From Elusimicrobiota bacterium (GTDB taxonomy: Bacteria; CAYTYR01; UBA6262; DAOVJB01): DNA of 13,925 nt. Position 1 is the first letter of the stretch. Each line of letters opens with the position of its first letter. The stretch is taken from contig DAOVJB010000013.1 in assembly GCA_030673425.1 (NCBI GenBank), positions 1 through 13,925 of the forward strand, written 5' to 3'. Made by a program: the position numbers and the translations under genes. Shown one piece after another: positions 6,421 through 13,898 of the stretch. The notes under the pieces were generated by a model. The model saw only the letters and a program-made list of their open reading frames with translations, was not told the origin of the DNA and searched no databases.

Positions 6421-8931
6421 ATGATTAAGAACAAAATTGCTACAACAATTATTTTTATGATGTTTTTCCCGGTGTTCGTAAGAGCGGCACAGGATTCAAG
6501 TGCGGTTTTCAAGAATTTATGTAATTTTGAAGACGGGATAACACAGAGCTGGGTAAATGATACCAGTGACTATTTTGGCGATAACCTGGGAATTCCCTCA
6601 ATTTCCTCTCTTTATGCTAATGACGGCAACAATTCTCTTGCTTTTCCCCTTGATTTAGATTCAAAAGATTCCCGGTATAATTATATTCATGATGCTGCAT
6701 ATGTAACTCCTGAGAATAGAAATTTCTCCAGTTATTCAGATTTAAGGCTCTATGTTTATCTGCCTCTTGATGCAGGCATTACTTCTTCAAAACCTCTTTA
6801 TAGCACTCTTTATATAAAAACTGGTTCAAGCTGGGCGTGGTTTGAGAGCGAGACGTTCAATAAGCTTGCTTTAGGAGAATGGACTGAGGTCAGTCTGGAC
6901 TTATCCAGTGCAAAAGACTCAGGGGGAACAATAGGTGAGGTTAGAGATTTAGATAATGTCAAAGAATTAGGAATTCATATTTTTGGTGCTTCTGATAGTA
7001 GTGGCACCACTTTTTTATATATTGATTCTGTACAGGCAGGAACTCTTGAACACGTTGATGTTCCACATCAGGTGAGGGGATTGAAAGTCACAAGTCCCGG
7101 GGTAGGAAGCAGACTTAATATAACCTGGGATAAAAATAATGATCCGGACTTGGCCGGGTATTATGTATACAGGAACATCAGTTACGGTGATATCGGAATA
7201 TTGGTGGGTGACAGGAGTACAAACAATTACATTGATAAGAATGTAACAGATGAGGTTACTTATTATTACCAGGTTAGTGCTTACGATATTTATGGTAATG
7301 AAGGGGATTTATCGCTGCAGGTTTCTAATACTTCCACAACAGATGAAAATAATATATTTGTTATGGAAGGAATGAGTTATGCCGCGTGGTGGAATAATAG
7401 TTATGAGTCAAGTAATTCTGATAACTCCATTTCAGAATTGAGTAATACAGGAGCGAATTTTGTGGCTTTAATTGTGACTCAATATATAGATTCAGGAAGT
7501 TCCAATATTATTTATGCGGATTCTAATAAAACACCTACTGATGATTCAGTCATTCGTGCTATCAATGCAATTCACAGTTCAGGGATGAACGTGATGCTCA
7601 AGCCGCATGTAGATTGTAAAGACGGGACGTTCAGGGGTGAGATTGCGCCTGGCAATAAAACAGAATGGTTTAGCAGCTATAATGATTTTATTGGCCACTA
7701 TGCACAATTAGCTGAGGATAACGGGGTGGAATTGTTAAGTTTAGGCTGCGAGTTAAAAAGTCTCTCAGGTGAATATTACCTTGATGATTGGACCCATGTA
7801 ATTTCTAATGTTGAAAATATATACAGCGGGAGTCTGACTTATGCGGCTAATTGGAATGAATATAAAAGCGTGAGTTTCTGGAGCTATTTGGATTATGCAG
7901 GAATAGACGCATATTTTCCTTTAAGTGATGAACAGAATCCTTCAGTTGAAGAGTTAATTAACGGATGGTCTGGGTACGAAGGTATTTACGGGATACATAA
8001 CTGGGTAGCGGAGATTGAAAACTGGCAGGCACAGATTGAAAAGCCTTTAATTTTTACTGAGATCGGTTACAGAAGTATGGATTATACTGCCAGGGCCCCA
8101 TGGTCATGGCAGGATACCGCCGGTTCCTATAACGAAACTCTTCAAGCCTCCTGTTATGAGGCCGCGATGAGTACTTTTAAGGATAAGGACTGGTTCATCG
8201 GGATGTTCTGGTGGTGTTGGTTAACCGACCCTTATTCAGGCGGGACAGGAGATACGGATTATACTCCTCAGAATAAAACAGCTCAGGAAGTGCTTACTGA
8301 CTGGTATACCAGACAGAAAAGTCCGAACAGTGCTCCGCAGCAGCCGGATGAACTTTCAGGACCGTATTGCGGAATTACCGGTACTTATTACAGATATTCA
8401 GCTAAGGCTGTTGATCCTGACGGAGATAGGATTAAATATGTCTTTGACTGGGGAGATGGGATGAGTGAGGATACTGACTATGTTGATTCAGGAACAGAAA
8501 TAGGGCTTGTTCACAGATGGGACGAAGAAGGTAAGTTTAATGTGAGAGTTAAAGTGATAGATGATGGAGAAACCTCCTCAGGTTGGAGTGAGGTTCTTGA
8601 GGTTAAAATAACAGAGTTTTCTCCTACTAATCCTGAAGAGCAGATACCAGTCGATTTCTCCAATGCAAACATTTATCCCAATCCATGGAAGATAAACAAT
8701 GCTTCCGGGGCCAGCGGTATAAAGTTTGATAATCTTACTAAAAACGCTGATTTAGCAATCTACAATATTGTCGGAGAATTAATATACAAAAAAGAAAATA
8801 TAGAAGAAGATTCCACCACCTGGGAATTAAGGAATAGTAATGGGGAATCAGTAGTCAGCGGCGTCTATGTATATTTACTCCTCGACGATAAAGGTAATAA
8901 AAAGATTGGTAAGGTAGCGGTGATAAAATAA
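6421..8931 (+). CDS. Secreted multidomain GH113 mannanase-like enzyme with CBM-like N-terminus and T9SS-type C-terminal domain (module 2)
   Basis: This 836-residue exoenzyme has a signal peptide (about 1-22), a beta-sandwich domain (about 30-205), one FnIII domain (about 212-305), a GH113-like barrel (about 312-630), a PKD-like domain (about 640-732, with FDWGDG) and a C-terminal sorting-like domain (about 748-836). The N-terminal domain opens NFEDG and contains FSSYSDLRLYVYLP, WAWFESE and GEWTEVSLDLSS, the look of a carbohydrate-binding module, perhaps a mannan binder of CBM27 type; this is unverified. Catalytic glutamates are Glu444 (GCELKSL) and Glu547 (FTEIGYRS). The last domain runs from IYPNPW to GKVAVIK. 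The barrel closely resembles the module 1 enzyme, but this gene has one FnIII instead of two and an unrelated-looking N-terminal domain. AGGGGTG (6408-6414) is 6 bases before ATG 6421. Upstream in-frame starts would begin inside the riboswitch. No PorV gene follows; it presumably shares one of the two neighbours. Confidence 0.88.
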   Translation: MIKNKIATTIIFMMFFPVFVRAAQDSSAVFKNLCNFEDGITQSWVNDTSDYFGDNLGIPSISSLYANDGNNSLAFPLDLDSKDSRYNYIHDAAYVTPENRNFSSYSDLRLYVYLPLDAGITSSKPLYSTLYIKTGSSWAWFESETFNKLALGEWTEVSLDLSSAKDSGGTIGEVRDLDNVKELGIHIFGASDSSGTTFLYIDSVQAGTLEHVDVPHQVRGLKVTSPGVGSRLNITWDKNNDPDLAGYYVYRNISYGDIGILVGDRSTNNYIDKNVTDEVTYYYQVSAYDIYGNEGDLSLQVSNTSTTDENNIFVMEGMSYAAWWNNSYESSNSDNSISELSNTGANFVALIVTQYIDSGSSNIIYADSNKTPTDDSVIRAINAIHSSGMNVMLKPHVDCKDGTFRGEIAPGNKTEWFSSYNDFIGHYAQLAEDNGVELLSLGCELKSLSGEYYLDDWTHVISNVENIYSGSLTYAANWNEYKSVSFWSYLDYAGIDAYFPLSDEQNPSVEELINGWSGYEGIYGIHNWVAEIENWQAQIEKPLIFTEIGYRSMDYTARAPWSWQDTAGSYNETLQASCYEAAMSTFKDKDWFIGMFWWCWLTDPYSGGTGDTDYTPQNKTAQEVLTDWYTRQKSPNSAPQQPDELSGPYCGITGTYYRYSAKAVDPDGDRIKYVFDWGDGMSEDTDYVDSGTEIGLVHRWDEEGKFNVRVKVIDDGETSSGWSEVLEVKITEFSPTNPEEQIPVDFSNANIYPNPWKINNASGASGIKFDNLTKNADLAIYNIVGELIYKKENIEEDSTTWELRNSNGESVVSGVYVYLLLDDKGNKKIGKVAVIK

Positions 8932-8977
8932 TAAAAAAGGGCTTAAAATATCGTCTATAAAAAAGTTTCCAGAGCCC

Positions 8978-9005
8978 TTGACAAGTCGTCAAATCGTGCT
9001 ATACT
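8978..9005 (+). promoter_or_regulatory. sigma70-type promoter P3 with extended -10
   Basis: TTGACA (8978-8983) and TATACT (9000-9005) are 16 bases apart, again with TG one base before the -10. It resembles P1 and P2 but its spacer has diverged. It begins 46 bases after the preceding stop codon, with no convincing terminator between them. Confidence 0.75.
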
Positions 9006-9050
9006 TATAGTGGATAAGGAAAGAACCGAGTTTTTTGAAAATCAAATAGT

Positions 9051-9137
9051 TTCGATCCGATAAAGGCAAACCACACCGAAAGGGTGGGACGCAAAGCTAC
9101 GGGGCTAAAGATAGCCAGCCGGGTTACCGAAGATTGG
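9051..9137 (+). promoter_or_regulatory. cyclic-di-GMP-I (GEMM-I) riboswitch aptamer, copy 3
   Basis: It is almost identical to copy 2 from the CGATCCGATAAAGGCAAACC-like 5' side onward. It has a hairpin with GAAA tetraloop (9071-9087), then GACGCAAAGCTACGGGGC, the GGCTA/TAGCC helix and CCGGGTTACCGA. A T-to-C change in the first stem turns the G-U pair of copy 2 into G-C, which fits selection on structure. GATAGC (9110-9115) can pair with GCTGTC (9172-9177) of the terminator's left arm. The element controls the subtilase-PorV transcript. Confidence 0.92.
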
Positions 9138-9166
9138 AGAAAGATGTTTATTGTTCATCCATGCTA

Positions 9167-9206
9167 GCCGAGCTGTCGGAAATAAGATAGCTCGGCTTTT
9201 CATTTT
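9167..9206 (+). terminator. Intrinsic terminator of riboswitch 3 expression platform
   Basis: GCCGAGCTGTC (9167-9177) pairs with GATAGCTCGGC (9186-9196) over all 11 positions, including one G-U pair, with an 8-base loop, followed by TTTTCATTTT. Where copy 2 has a G-G mismatch this copy has A-U, so the helix is intact here. It ends 24 bases before the start codon. Confidence 0.85.
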
Positions 9207-9230
9207 GCAGAGATAGCAGGGGTGAGCAAA

Positions 9231-11846
9231 ATGACAGCACTAAAAAACATCTTAATAATAAGTATATTAATAAATGGACTAACCATTGTCTATCCTCTCA
9301 ACACGGAGGGGATAGAGGGGCGCATAGGGGTTCATTCTTCCGTCTTCCCAGCCAGTGATGGTCAGGGTCTGCATCGTGGAACAAATTCGGATGACGAGCA
9401 GGAACGGTGGAATGAACCTCGTTTTGTTTCAGGGGAGTTGCTGATAAAATTTAAGAACGAACCTCTGGGCAATAGGCCTTTCAATATGCCTCCTATTAAA
9501 AGATTAAATGACCGTTTCGGTATGGTAAAAATAGAGAAAATCTTCCCGTCAGCTAATTTACCGCCTGATATTTCTTATCAAAGGTCACCTGTTGGTTATC
9601 AGATATCCGCAAATGAACTTTCACGCTGGTATAAAGTAATCCTTCCTGATGGTGTTGATATCAGCAGTTTGATAGAGGAATATCAAAACAATCCTGAAAT
9701 AGAGTTTGTTGAACCAAATTATATGTATAAGATTGCGGCTGTTCCCAATGATAGTTATCACAATTCTGAGGGAACATGGGGACAGTCTTACCAGGATTTA
9801 TGGGGTTTGTATAAGATTTATGCAGAGGACGGCTGGGATATTGAGACAGGTTCTGATGAGGTTGTTGTAGCAGTAGTCGATACCGGACTTGATTCCGGTC
9901 ACCAGGATATAGTGAGTAATCTCTGGGTTAATGAGGATGAAATCCCCGGCAATTATATAGATGACGACGGGAACGGATATGTTGATGATATTAATGGCTG
10001 GAACTTTGTAGGGGTGTCCGGAAACCTTAAGGACGGGCATGGTCACGGGACACATGTTGCAGGGATAATTGCCGCTACCGGCAATAACGGTATTGGAATT
10101 AGCGGTCTATCCTGGAACTCCAGGGTTATGGCATTAAAAAGCCTCAATGATGATGGATATGGAATTACAGGAGATTTAGCCAAGGGCATAAGATATGCTG
10201 TTGATAACGGTGCCAGGGTAATTAATATGAGCTGGGGAGGAAGAGCAGTATCGCAATTGATTACCGATGCCCTGGATTATGCTTACGGCAAGGGATGTGT
10301 TCTGATAATTGCTGCCGGTAATTCTAACTCGGATGCTAGTGAATTTTTCCCGGCTAACTATAATAACGCAATAACTGTAGCTGCGACTGACTCACTAGAT
10401 GTGAAAGCTTCCTTCTCTAATTATGGGAGTGTAGTTGATGTTTGTGCTCCGGGAGTTGATATACTGAGTCTGCGAGCCGAAGATACAGATATGTACAAAG
10501 ATAACGCACATACAGTAGGTTATTATTATTACAGAGCCAGTGGAACGAGTATGGCCACGCCTTATGTTAGCGGTCTTGCTGCACTTATCCTTTCAAGAAA
10601 TCCGGACTTCTCCCATGATGAGGTAACCCTGGCGATAATTTATTCAACCGATGACTTAGGAATTGAGGGTAAGGATATTGATTATGGTCATGGGAGAATA
10701 AATGTGTATAAAGCATTAGAGACTGCTGATGGTAACCTCCCTGCAGTCGGGAAGATTGGCGCAGTTGATACTCCTGCTGACAGCGGGCATAGTATAACAC
10801 TTTTCTGGAATAACAGCGGCATTACTGATGAGGTTAAAGGATATAGAATATATTACAGCAGGCAGCCTTTTAAGAGTATTAATGATGAAGATGTTAGTTA
10901 TTTTGACGCTTCTCCAAATGAGCGTAATGATGTTACTTCCTGTGTCGTTACAGGTTTAGGTGATGAAAATTATCCTTATTATTTTGCGGTTATTGCCAAT
11001 ATGTTTGATATCCAGCCTCCTACGGGAGAAAGGACCAGAACATCCAGTTCTTCTTCTAATTATATCTCCACCATCCAGGCAGTTTATCCGGTAGATAATG
11101 TTGTGGATACCACCGTGAGCGATGATGTCATTATTGCCGGAGGAGATCCATACACAAAGGTTGTCATACCACAGGGGACTAATAACGGGAAGATATTAGA
11201 TATTACGCTTCCTGAGAGAGACGACCTCTATCTTACTACAGGAAGTTCCAAGAGTAATGAAAAAAGTGATGGTTTAAATTATTTGGATCCTGAAGCATTA
11301 GAGATGACTACAAGAGAGTTTAAGTCTTCCGAAGCGATAGAAGGAAAAGTAAGAATTGTTATTTCGTATCCTTCCGAAGCTCCTGCTTCATATGAAGATG
11401 ACCTGAGGATATATAAATTGGATGAGTTCTCAGGTGAATGGGAAATACTGCCGGGTATACAGAGTGTAAATACGACCCAGGGAATAGTAACAGCTGAAGC
11501 TGAAGGGTCAGATTGGTATAGAGGCACTACGTATAGATTGTTTGTGTCACTCTATTCCTCGGAAAATCTCAACGAGGCCATAGTATATCCTAATCCTTAC
11601 AAACCAAACAGTGGACTGGGGCATACCAATATTATTTTTGATAATTTAACCGAGAATGCAAAAATCAGAGTATTTAACATAGCAGGTGAATTGGTGAGAA
11701 CAATGACCGAAGATGATACTGATGGAAGGTATGAATGGAATGCTACGAATGACGGTAACGAAAGATTGGCAAGCGGCGTTTACATTTATCTTATAACCGA
11801 TAATAGCGGGCATAAGAAAACAGGTAAACTTGCCGTTATAAGATAA
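9231..11846 (+). CDS. Secreted subtilisin-like serine protease (S8) with T9SS-type C-terminal domain (module 3)
   Basis: This 871-residue protein has a signal peptide (about 1-25), an inhibitor-like propeptide (about 64-168, from RFVSGELLIKFK to EFVEPNY), a subtilase catalytic domain (about 185-500), an FnIII-like domain (about 505-605), a further beta-rich region (about 610-775) and a C-terminal sorting-like domain (about 780-871, VYPNPY to GKLAVIR). The catalytic triad is complete: Asp217 in AVVDTGLD, His272 in GHGTHVAG and Ser440 in GTSMATP, with Asn364 in AAGNS as oxyanion residue. It is expected to be an active endopeptidase exported as a zymogen and displayed or released at the surface. 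AGGGGTG (9218-9224) lies 6 bases before ATG 9231; a GTG at 9222 falls inside this Shine-Dalgarno and is less likely. A PorV-like gene follows 50 bases later. The propeptide and C-terminal domains indicate secretion rather than a cytoplasmic role. Confidence 0.92.
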   Translation: MTALKNILIISILINGLTIVYPLNTEGIEGRIGVHSSVFPASDGQGLHRGTNSDDEQERWNEPRFVSGELLIKFKNEPLGNRPFNMPPIKRLNDRFGMVKIEKIFPSANLPPDISYQRSPVGYQISANELSRWYKVILPDGVDISSLIEEYQNNPEIEFVEPNYMYKIAAVPNDSYHNSEGTWGQSYQDLWGLYKIYAEDGWDIETGSDEVVVAVVDTGLDSGHQDIVSNLWVNEDEIPGNYIDDDGNGYVDDINGWNFVGVSGNLKDGHGHGTHVAGIIAATGNNGIGISGLSWNSRVMALKSLNDDGYGITGDLAKGIRYAVDNGARVINMSWGGRAVSQLITDALDYAYGKGCVLIIAAGNSNSDASEFFPANYNNAITVAATDSLDVKASFSNYGSVVDVCAPGVDILSLRAEDTDMYKDNAHTVGYYYYRASGTSMATPYVSGLAALILSRNPDFSHDEVTLAIIYSTDDLGIEGKDIDYGHGRINVYKALETADGNLPAVGKIGAVDTPADSGHSITLFWNNSGITDEVKGYRIYYSRQPFKSINDEDVSYFDASPNERNDVTSCVVTGLGDENYPYYFAVIANMFDIQPPTGERTRTSSSSSNYISTIQAVYPVDNVVDTTVSDDVIIAGGDPYTKVVIPQGTNNGKILDITLPERDDLYLTTGSSKSNEKSDGLNYLDPEALEMTTREFKSSEAIEGKVRIVISYPSEAPASYEDDLRIYKLDEFSGEWEILPGIQSVNTTQGIVTAEAEGSDWYRGTTYRLFVSLYSSENLNEAIVYPNPYKPNSGLGHTNIIFDNLTENAKIRVFNIAGELVRTMTEDDTDGRYEWNATNDGNERLASGVYIYLITDNSGHKKTGKLAVIR

Positions 11847-11896
11847 GCATAGTGTAAGGTGTGAGGCTCAAGAGGAAAAGAAAAGGAGAGATAGAA

Positions 11897-12862
11897 ATGA
11901 AAGTTATCACTCCGGGAATCAGAAAACAAGTTAAGGCAAATAAGAAAGGGTATAGGTTTTTAAGTATTATATTACTCCTTTTTGCTTTACACTTTACACT
12001 TCCTGCTGTTTTTGCTGCTGGTATAGGAACTACTGGAGCCCAGTTCCTCAAGATAGGGGTTGGTGCCCGTCCAGTAGGGATGGGAAGTAGTTTTGTTGCC
12101 GTGGCTGATGATGTAAATACCGCCTATTGGAATCCGAGCGGGTTCAGCCAGATTAAAGGAACTGAGCTTACCACGATGTATTTGAGCTGGTTTGAAGGGA
12201 TTGATTACGGATATGTAGGATATGCTCAATCCTGTGGGGAGGGGATAGGATTCGGGGGAGCTTTGACATATTTAACTACAGGGGATATTCCGCAGACCAA
12301 TCTTGTAGGAGATAACACGGGAGCTTATAGCGGAGAGGATATTGCATTTATTCTATCCGGGGCCAAGGCTATCAATGAAAAGATTTCATTAGGAAGCAAT
12401 ATAAAGATAATACAGGAGAAAATTGAATCAGAGGTTGCCAACGGATATGCTTTTGATATAGGAGGATTATATAAGATTAACCAGGATACAAAATTAGGTG
12501 TAGTTGTTCAAAATATTGGTTCAAAAATAAAGTTTGTTTCTGAATCGGATGCTTTGCCGTTGAATTGGAAGATAGGGGCATCCCATAAACTGTTAAATAA
12601 TAGTCTAATTTTAGCTTTAGATATAAATTTCCCGATAGATAACAATGTAACCGAACACATAGGAGCTGAATATTTAATAGGAGATGCGATTGCTTTAAGG
12701 TTAGGATATAAAACAGATACAGTTTCATATTTAGGTGGTGAATCAGGCCTGTCCGGTGGTATAGGAGTTGAATTTGCCGGGTGGTATAGCATAGATTACG
12801 CATGGGTGCCTTACGGGGATTTAGGCCAGACTCACAGGTTTTCTCTGTTGATGAGATTCTGA
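11897..12862 (+). CDS. PorV/PorQ-family outer-membrane beta-barrel protein (module 3)
   Basis: This 321-residue protein has a long basic N-terminus, a hydrophobic signal segment (about 22-40, cleavage after VFA) and a mature start with AQFLKIGVGARPVGMGSSF and VAVADDVNTAYWNPSG, the PorV/PorQ family pattern. It resembles the module 1 copy along its length, down to YGDLGQTHRFSLLMRF with a terminal Phe, but is clearly diverged. The likely role is that of T9SS PorV: holding the C-terminal domain of secreted cargo at the outer membrane, here probably that of the subtilase encoded just upstream on the same transcript. AGGAGAG (11884-11890) is 6 bases before ATG 11897; a GTG at 11861 would start upstream of that Shine-Dalgarno and is rejected. 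Two PorV-like genes within 7 kb suggest cargo-specific shuttles or simple duplication. Confidence 0.85.
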   Translation: MKVITPGIRKQVKANKKGYRFLSIILLLFALHFTLPAVFAAGIGTTGAQFLKIGVGARPVGMGSSFVAVADDVNTAYWNPSGFSQIKGTELTTMYLSWFEGIDYGYVGYAQSCGEGIGFGGALTYLTTGDIPQTNLVGDNTGAYSGEDIAFILSGAKAINEKISLGSNIKIIQEKIESEVANGYAFDIGGLYKINQDTKLGVVVQNIGSKIKFVSESDALPLNWKIGASHKLLNNSLILALDINFPIDNNVTEHIGAEYLIGDAIALRLGYKTDTVSYLGGESGLSGGIGVEFAGWYSIDYAWVPYGDLGQTHRFSLLMRF

Positions 12863-12886
12863 TCTTTCTAAACAATATGTTATAAA

Positions 12887-13047
12887 AAATGTCCGCCCGA
12901 AGTGGGTAAGGCCAAAGATGGCCAGAGCAATATCTTAGCAAGGCCATAGTTAGTGGAGGATGTCCTCCAGGAGAAATTGAGGACTACCCCTGCTCCTCGA
13001 CTACTGTTGGTAGTGTAAAGATATGATTCTGCCTCAGGCGGGCATTT
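12887..13047 (+). ncRNA. Candidate structured RNA (long rod, class unassigned)
   Basis: The 431-base gap after the second PorV gene begins with a strongly self-complementary element. An outer stem pairs 12887-12897 with 13037-13047 (11 bp, one G-U). Inside are a GGCC/GGCC hairpin (12910-12923), ATATCTT (12930-12936) with AAGATAT (13018-13024), 12951-12960 with 12994-13003 (9 of 10 pairs), and a tip stem GTCCTC (12962-12967) with GAGGAC (12979-12984). CTAC/GTAG (13001-13013) could form a small 3'-side hairpin instead. A U-rich TTTCTTTTT follows the outer stem. The closing stem, inner bulge and terminal stem recall 6S RNA, but I see no diagnostic sequence. It lacks SRP, RNase P and tmRNA signatures. 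It could be a 3' UTR structure of the PorV mRNA. Confidence 0.45.
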
Positions 13048-13056
13048 CTTTTTAAG

Positions 13057-13088
13057 CCTCCGGGATTTAATCCCGGGGGTTTTATTTT
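13057..13088 (+). terminator. Strong intrinsic terminator ending module 3
   Basis: CCTCCGGGAT (13057-13066) pairs with ATCCCGGGGG (13070-13079), 10 bp with one G-U and a 3-base loop, followed by TTTTATTTT (13080-13088). It closes the subtilase-PorV-structured RNA transcript. Confidence 0.88.
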
Positions 13089-13203
13089 AAGGATAATAGA
13101 TGATAAAACAGTAATATTTAGATCCAACAGACCTGATTATGTAATTTCGTCTTATAGTATAATAAATATTATAATAAAGAAAAATCTCCCGACCAAAATT
13201 TTC

Positions 13204-13233
13204 TTGACACAAACACATTAAAAGAAGTATAGT
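13204..13233 (+). promoter_or_regulatory. sigma70-type promoter of the TPR lipoprotein gene
   Basis: TTGACA (13204-13209) and TATAGT (13228-13233) are 18 bases apart, giving a leader of about 55 bases. No riboswitch is seen here, unlike promoters P1-P3. The stretch from 13089 to 13203 is AT-rich and I see nothing else in it. Confidence 0.65.
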
Positions 13234-13293
13234 AAAAAAAGAGGGATAAATACATTATTTATATATTGTATAAATTAAAAAGTAAGGAAAAAT

Positions 13294-13890
13294 ATGAAAA
13301 GATTACAAAGAATATCTGGTTCTATAGTTTCTGTGATTAAAATTTGGAGTTATTTTTTGCTTTTCGGTTTGATTCTGCTGGTTGCAGGTTGTGCCGGACA
13401 TAGGTTACCGGTTGTTTCTACCCCAGTGAGTGATGTGTCTCAAAATGCTTATGTACAGGGTATGGGATTTGTAGATAATTCTCAATATGATGAAGCTTTG
13501 AAATCTTTTGAGGGTGTTCTTGACTTGGATCCTACGTTTGAGCCGGCATATGCAGGGATATGCTTGGCATATACGGGCAAGGGTGATTACAAGTTAGCCG
13601 AGGAAAACGTAAATAGAGCATTAAGTCTGAACAAACGTAATCCCGCACCTTATGTAGCTTATGGGAGGATGCTTGTTGCCCAAAGAGAGTTTAAGAAGGC
13701 TTTGAAAAAATTTAATAAAGCTATAAAAATAGACCCTTTATGTGCCGAAGCATTCTATTATAAAGGAGAGATATACGAGAAATGGGGAAAATATAGGGAA
13801 GCGCGCATATCGTATAAAAATGCTTTAGCTGTTGACAGCAATTATTCTAAGGCAAGTGTGGCATGGGAAAAATTGCAAGGAGTCGAGTAA
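13294..13890 (+). CDS. TPR-repeat lipoprotein
   Basis: This 198-residue protein has a basic N-terminus, a hydrophobic segment (about 17-32) and a lipobox LVAGC with Cys33, indicating a lipid-anchored envelope protein. From about residue 48 to the end it consists of about four tetratricopeptide repeats, with phrases such as QYDEALKSFEGVLDLDP, EFKKALKKFNKAIKIDP and KYREARISYKNALAVD. TPR lipoproteins act as protein-interaction scaffolds in outer-membrane complexes (for example in pilus assembly, T9SS or envelope biogenesis), but nothing here identifies the partner. The start is ATG 13294, with a TAAGGA-type Shine-Dalgarno just upstream. It has its own promoter and is separated from module 3 by a strong terminator, so it is probably a separate unit. 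A possible next gene starts 8 bases after its stop. Confidence 0.85.
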   Translation: MKRLQRISGSIVSVIKIWSYFLLFGLILLVAGCAGHRLPVVSTPVSDVSQNAYVQGMGFVDNSQYDEALKSFEGVLDLDPTFEPAYAGICLAYTGKGDYKLAEENVNRALSLNKRNPAPYVAYGRMLVAQREFKKALKKFNKAIKIDPLCAEAFYYKGEIYEKWGKYREARISYKNALAVDSNYSKASVAWEKLQGVE

Positions 13891-13898
13891 AATTAAAA

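Noticed and set aside
8937-8979. Hairpin AAGGGCT / AGCCCTT after the second GH113 gene as a terminator
   Set aside because: Only 7 bp with a 29-base loop, no T tract follows, and the right arm overlaps the -35 box of promoter P3. Probably chance, though an occluding role cannot be excluded.
12477-12947. Minus-strand open frame of 156 codons across the end of the second PorV gene
   Set aside because: It overlaps a well supported + strand gene and the structured element, has no recognisable protein pattern, and is a shadow frame. Other minus-strand open frames were rejected for the same reason.
12887-13047. SRP RNA, RNase P RNA, tmRNA or a fourth GEMM aptamer
   Set aside because: AAAGATGGCCAG resembles part of the GEMM core, but GGCAAA and GCAAAGC are absent in the right order. 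The other RNA classes' signature segments are also missing.
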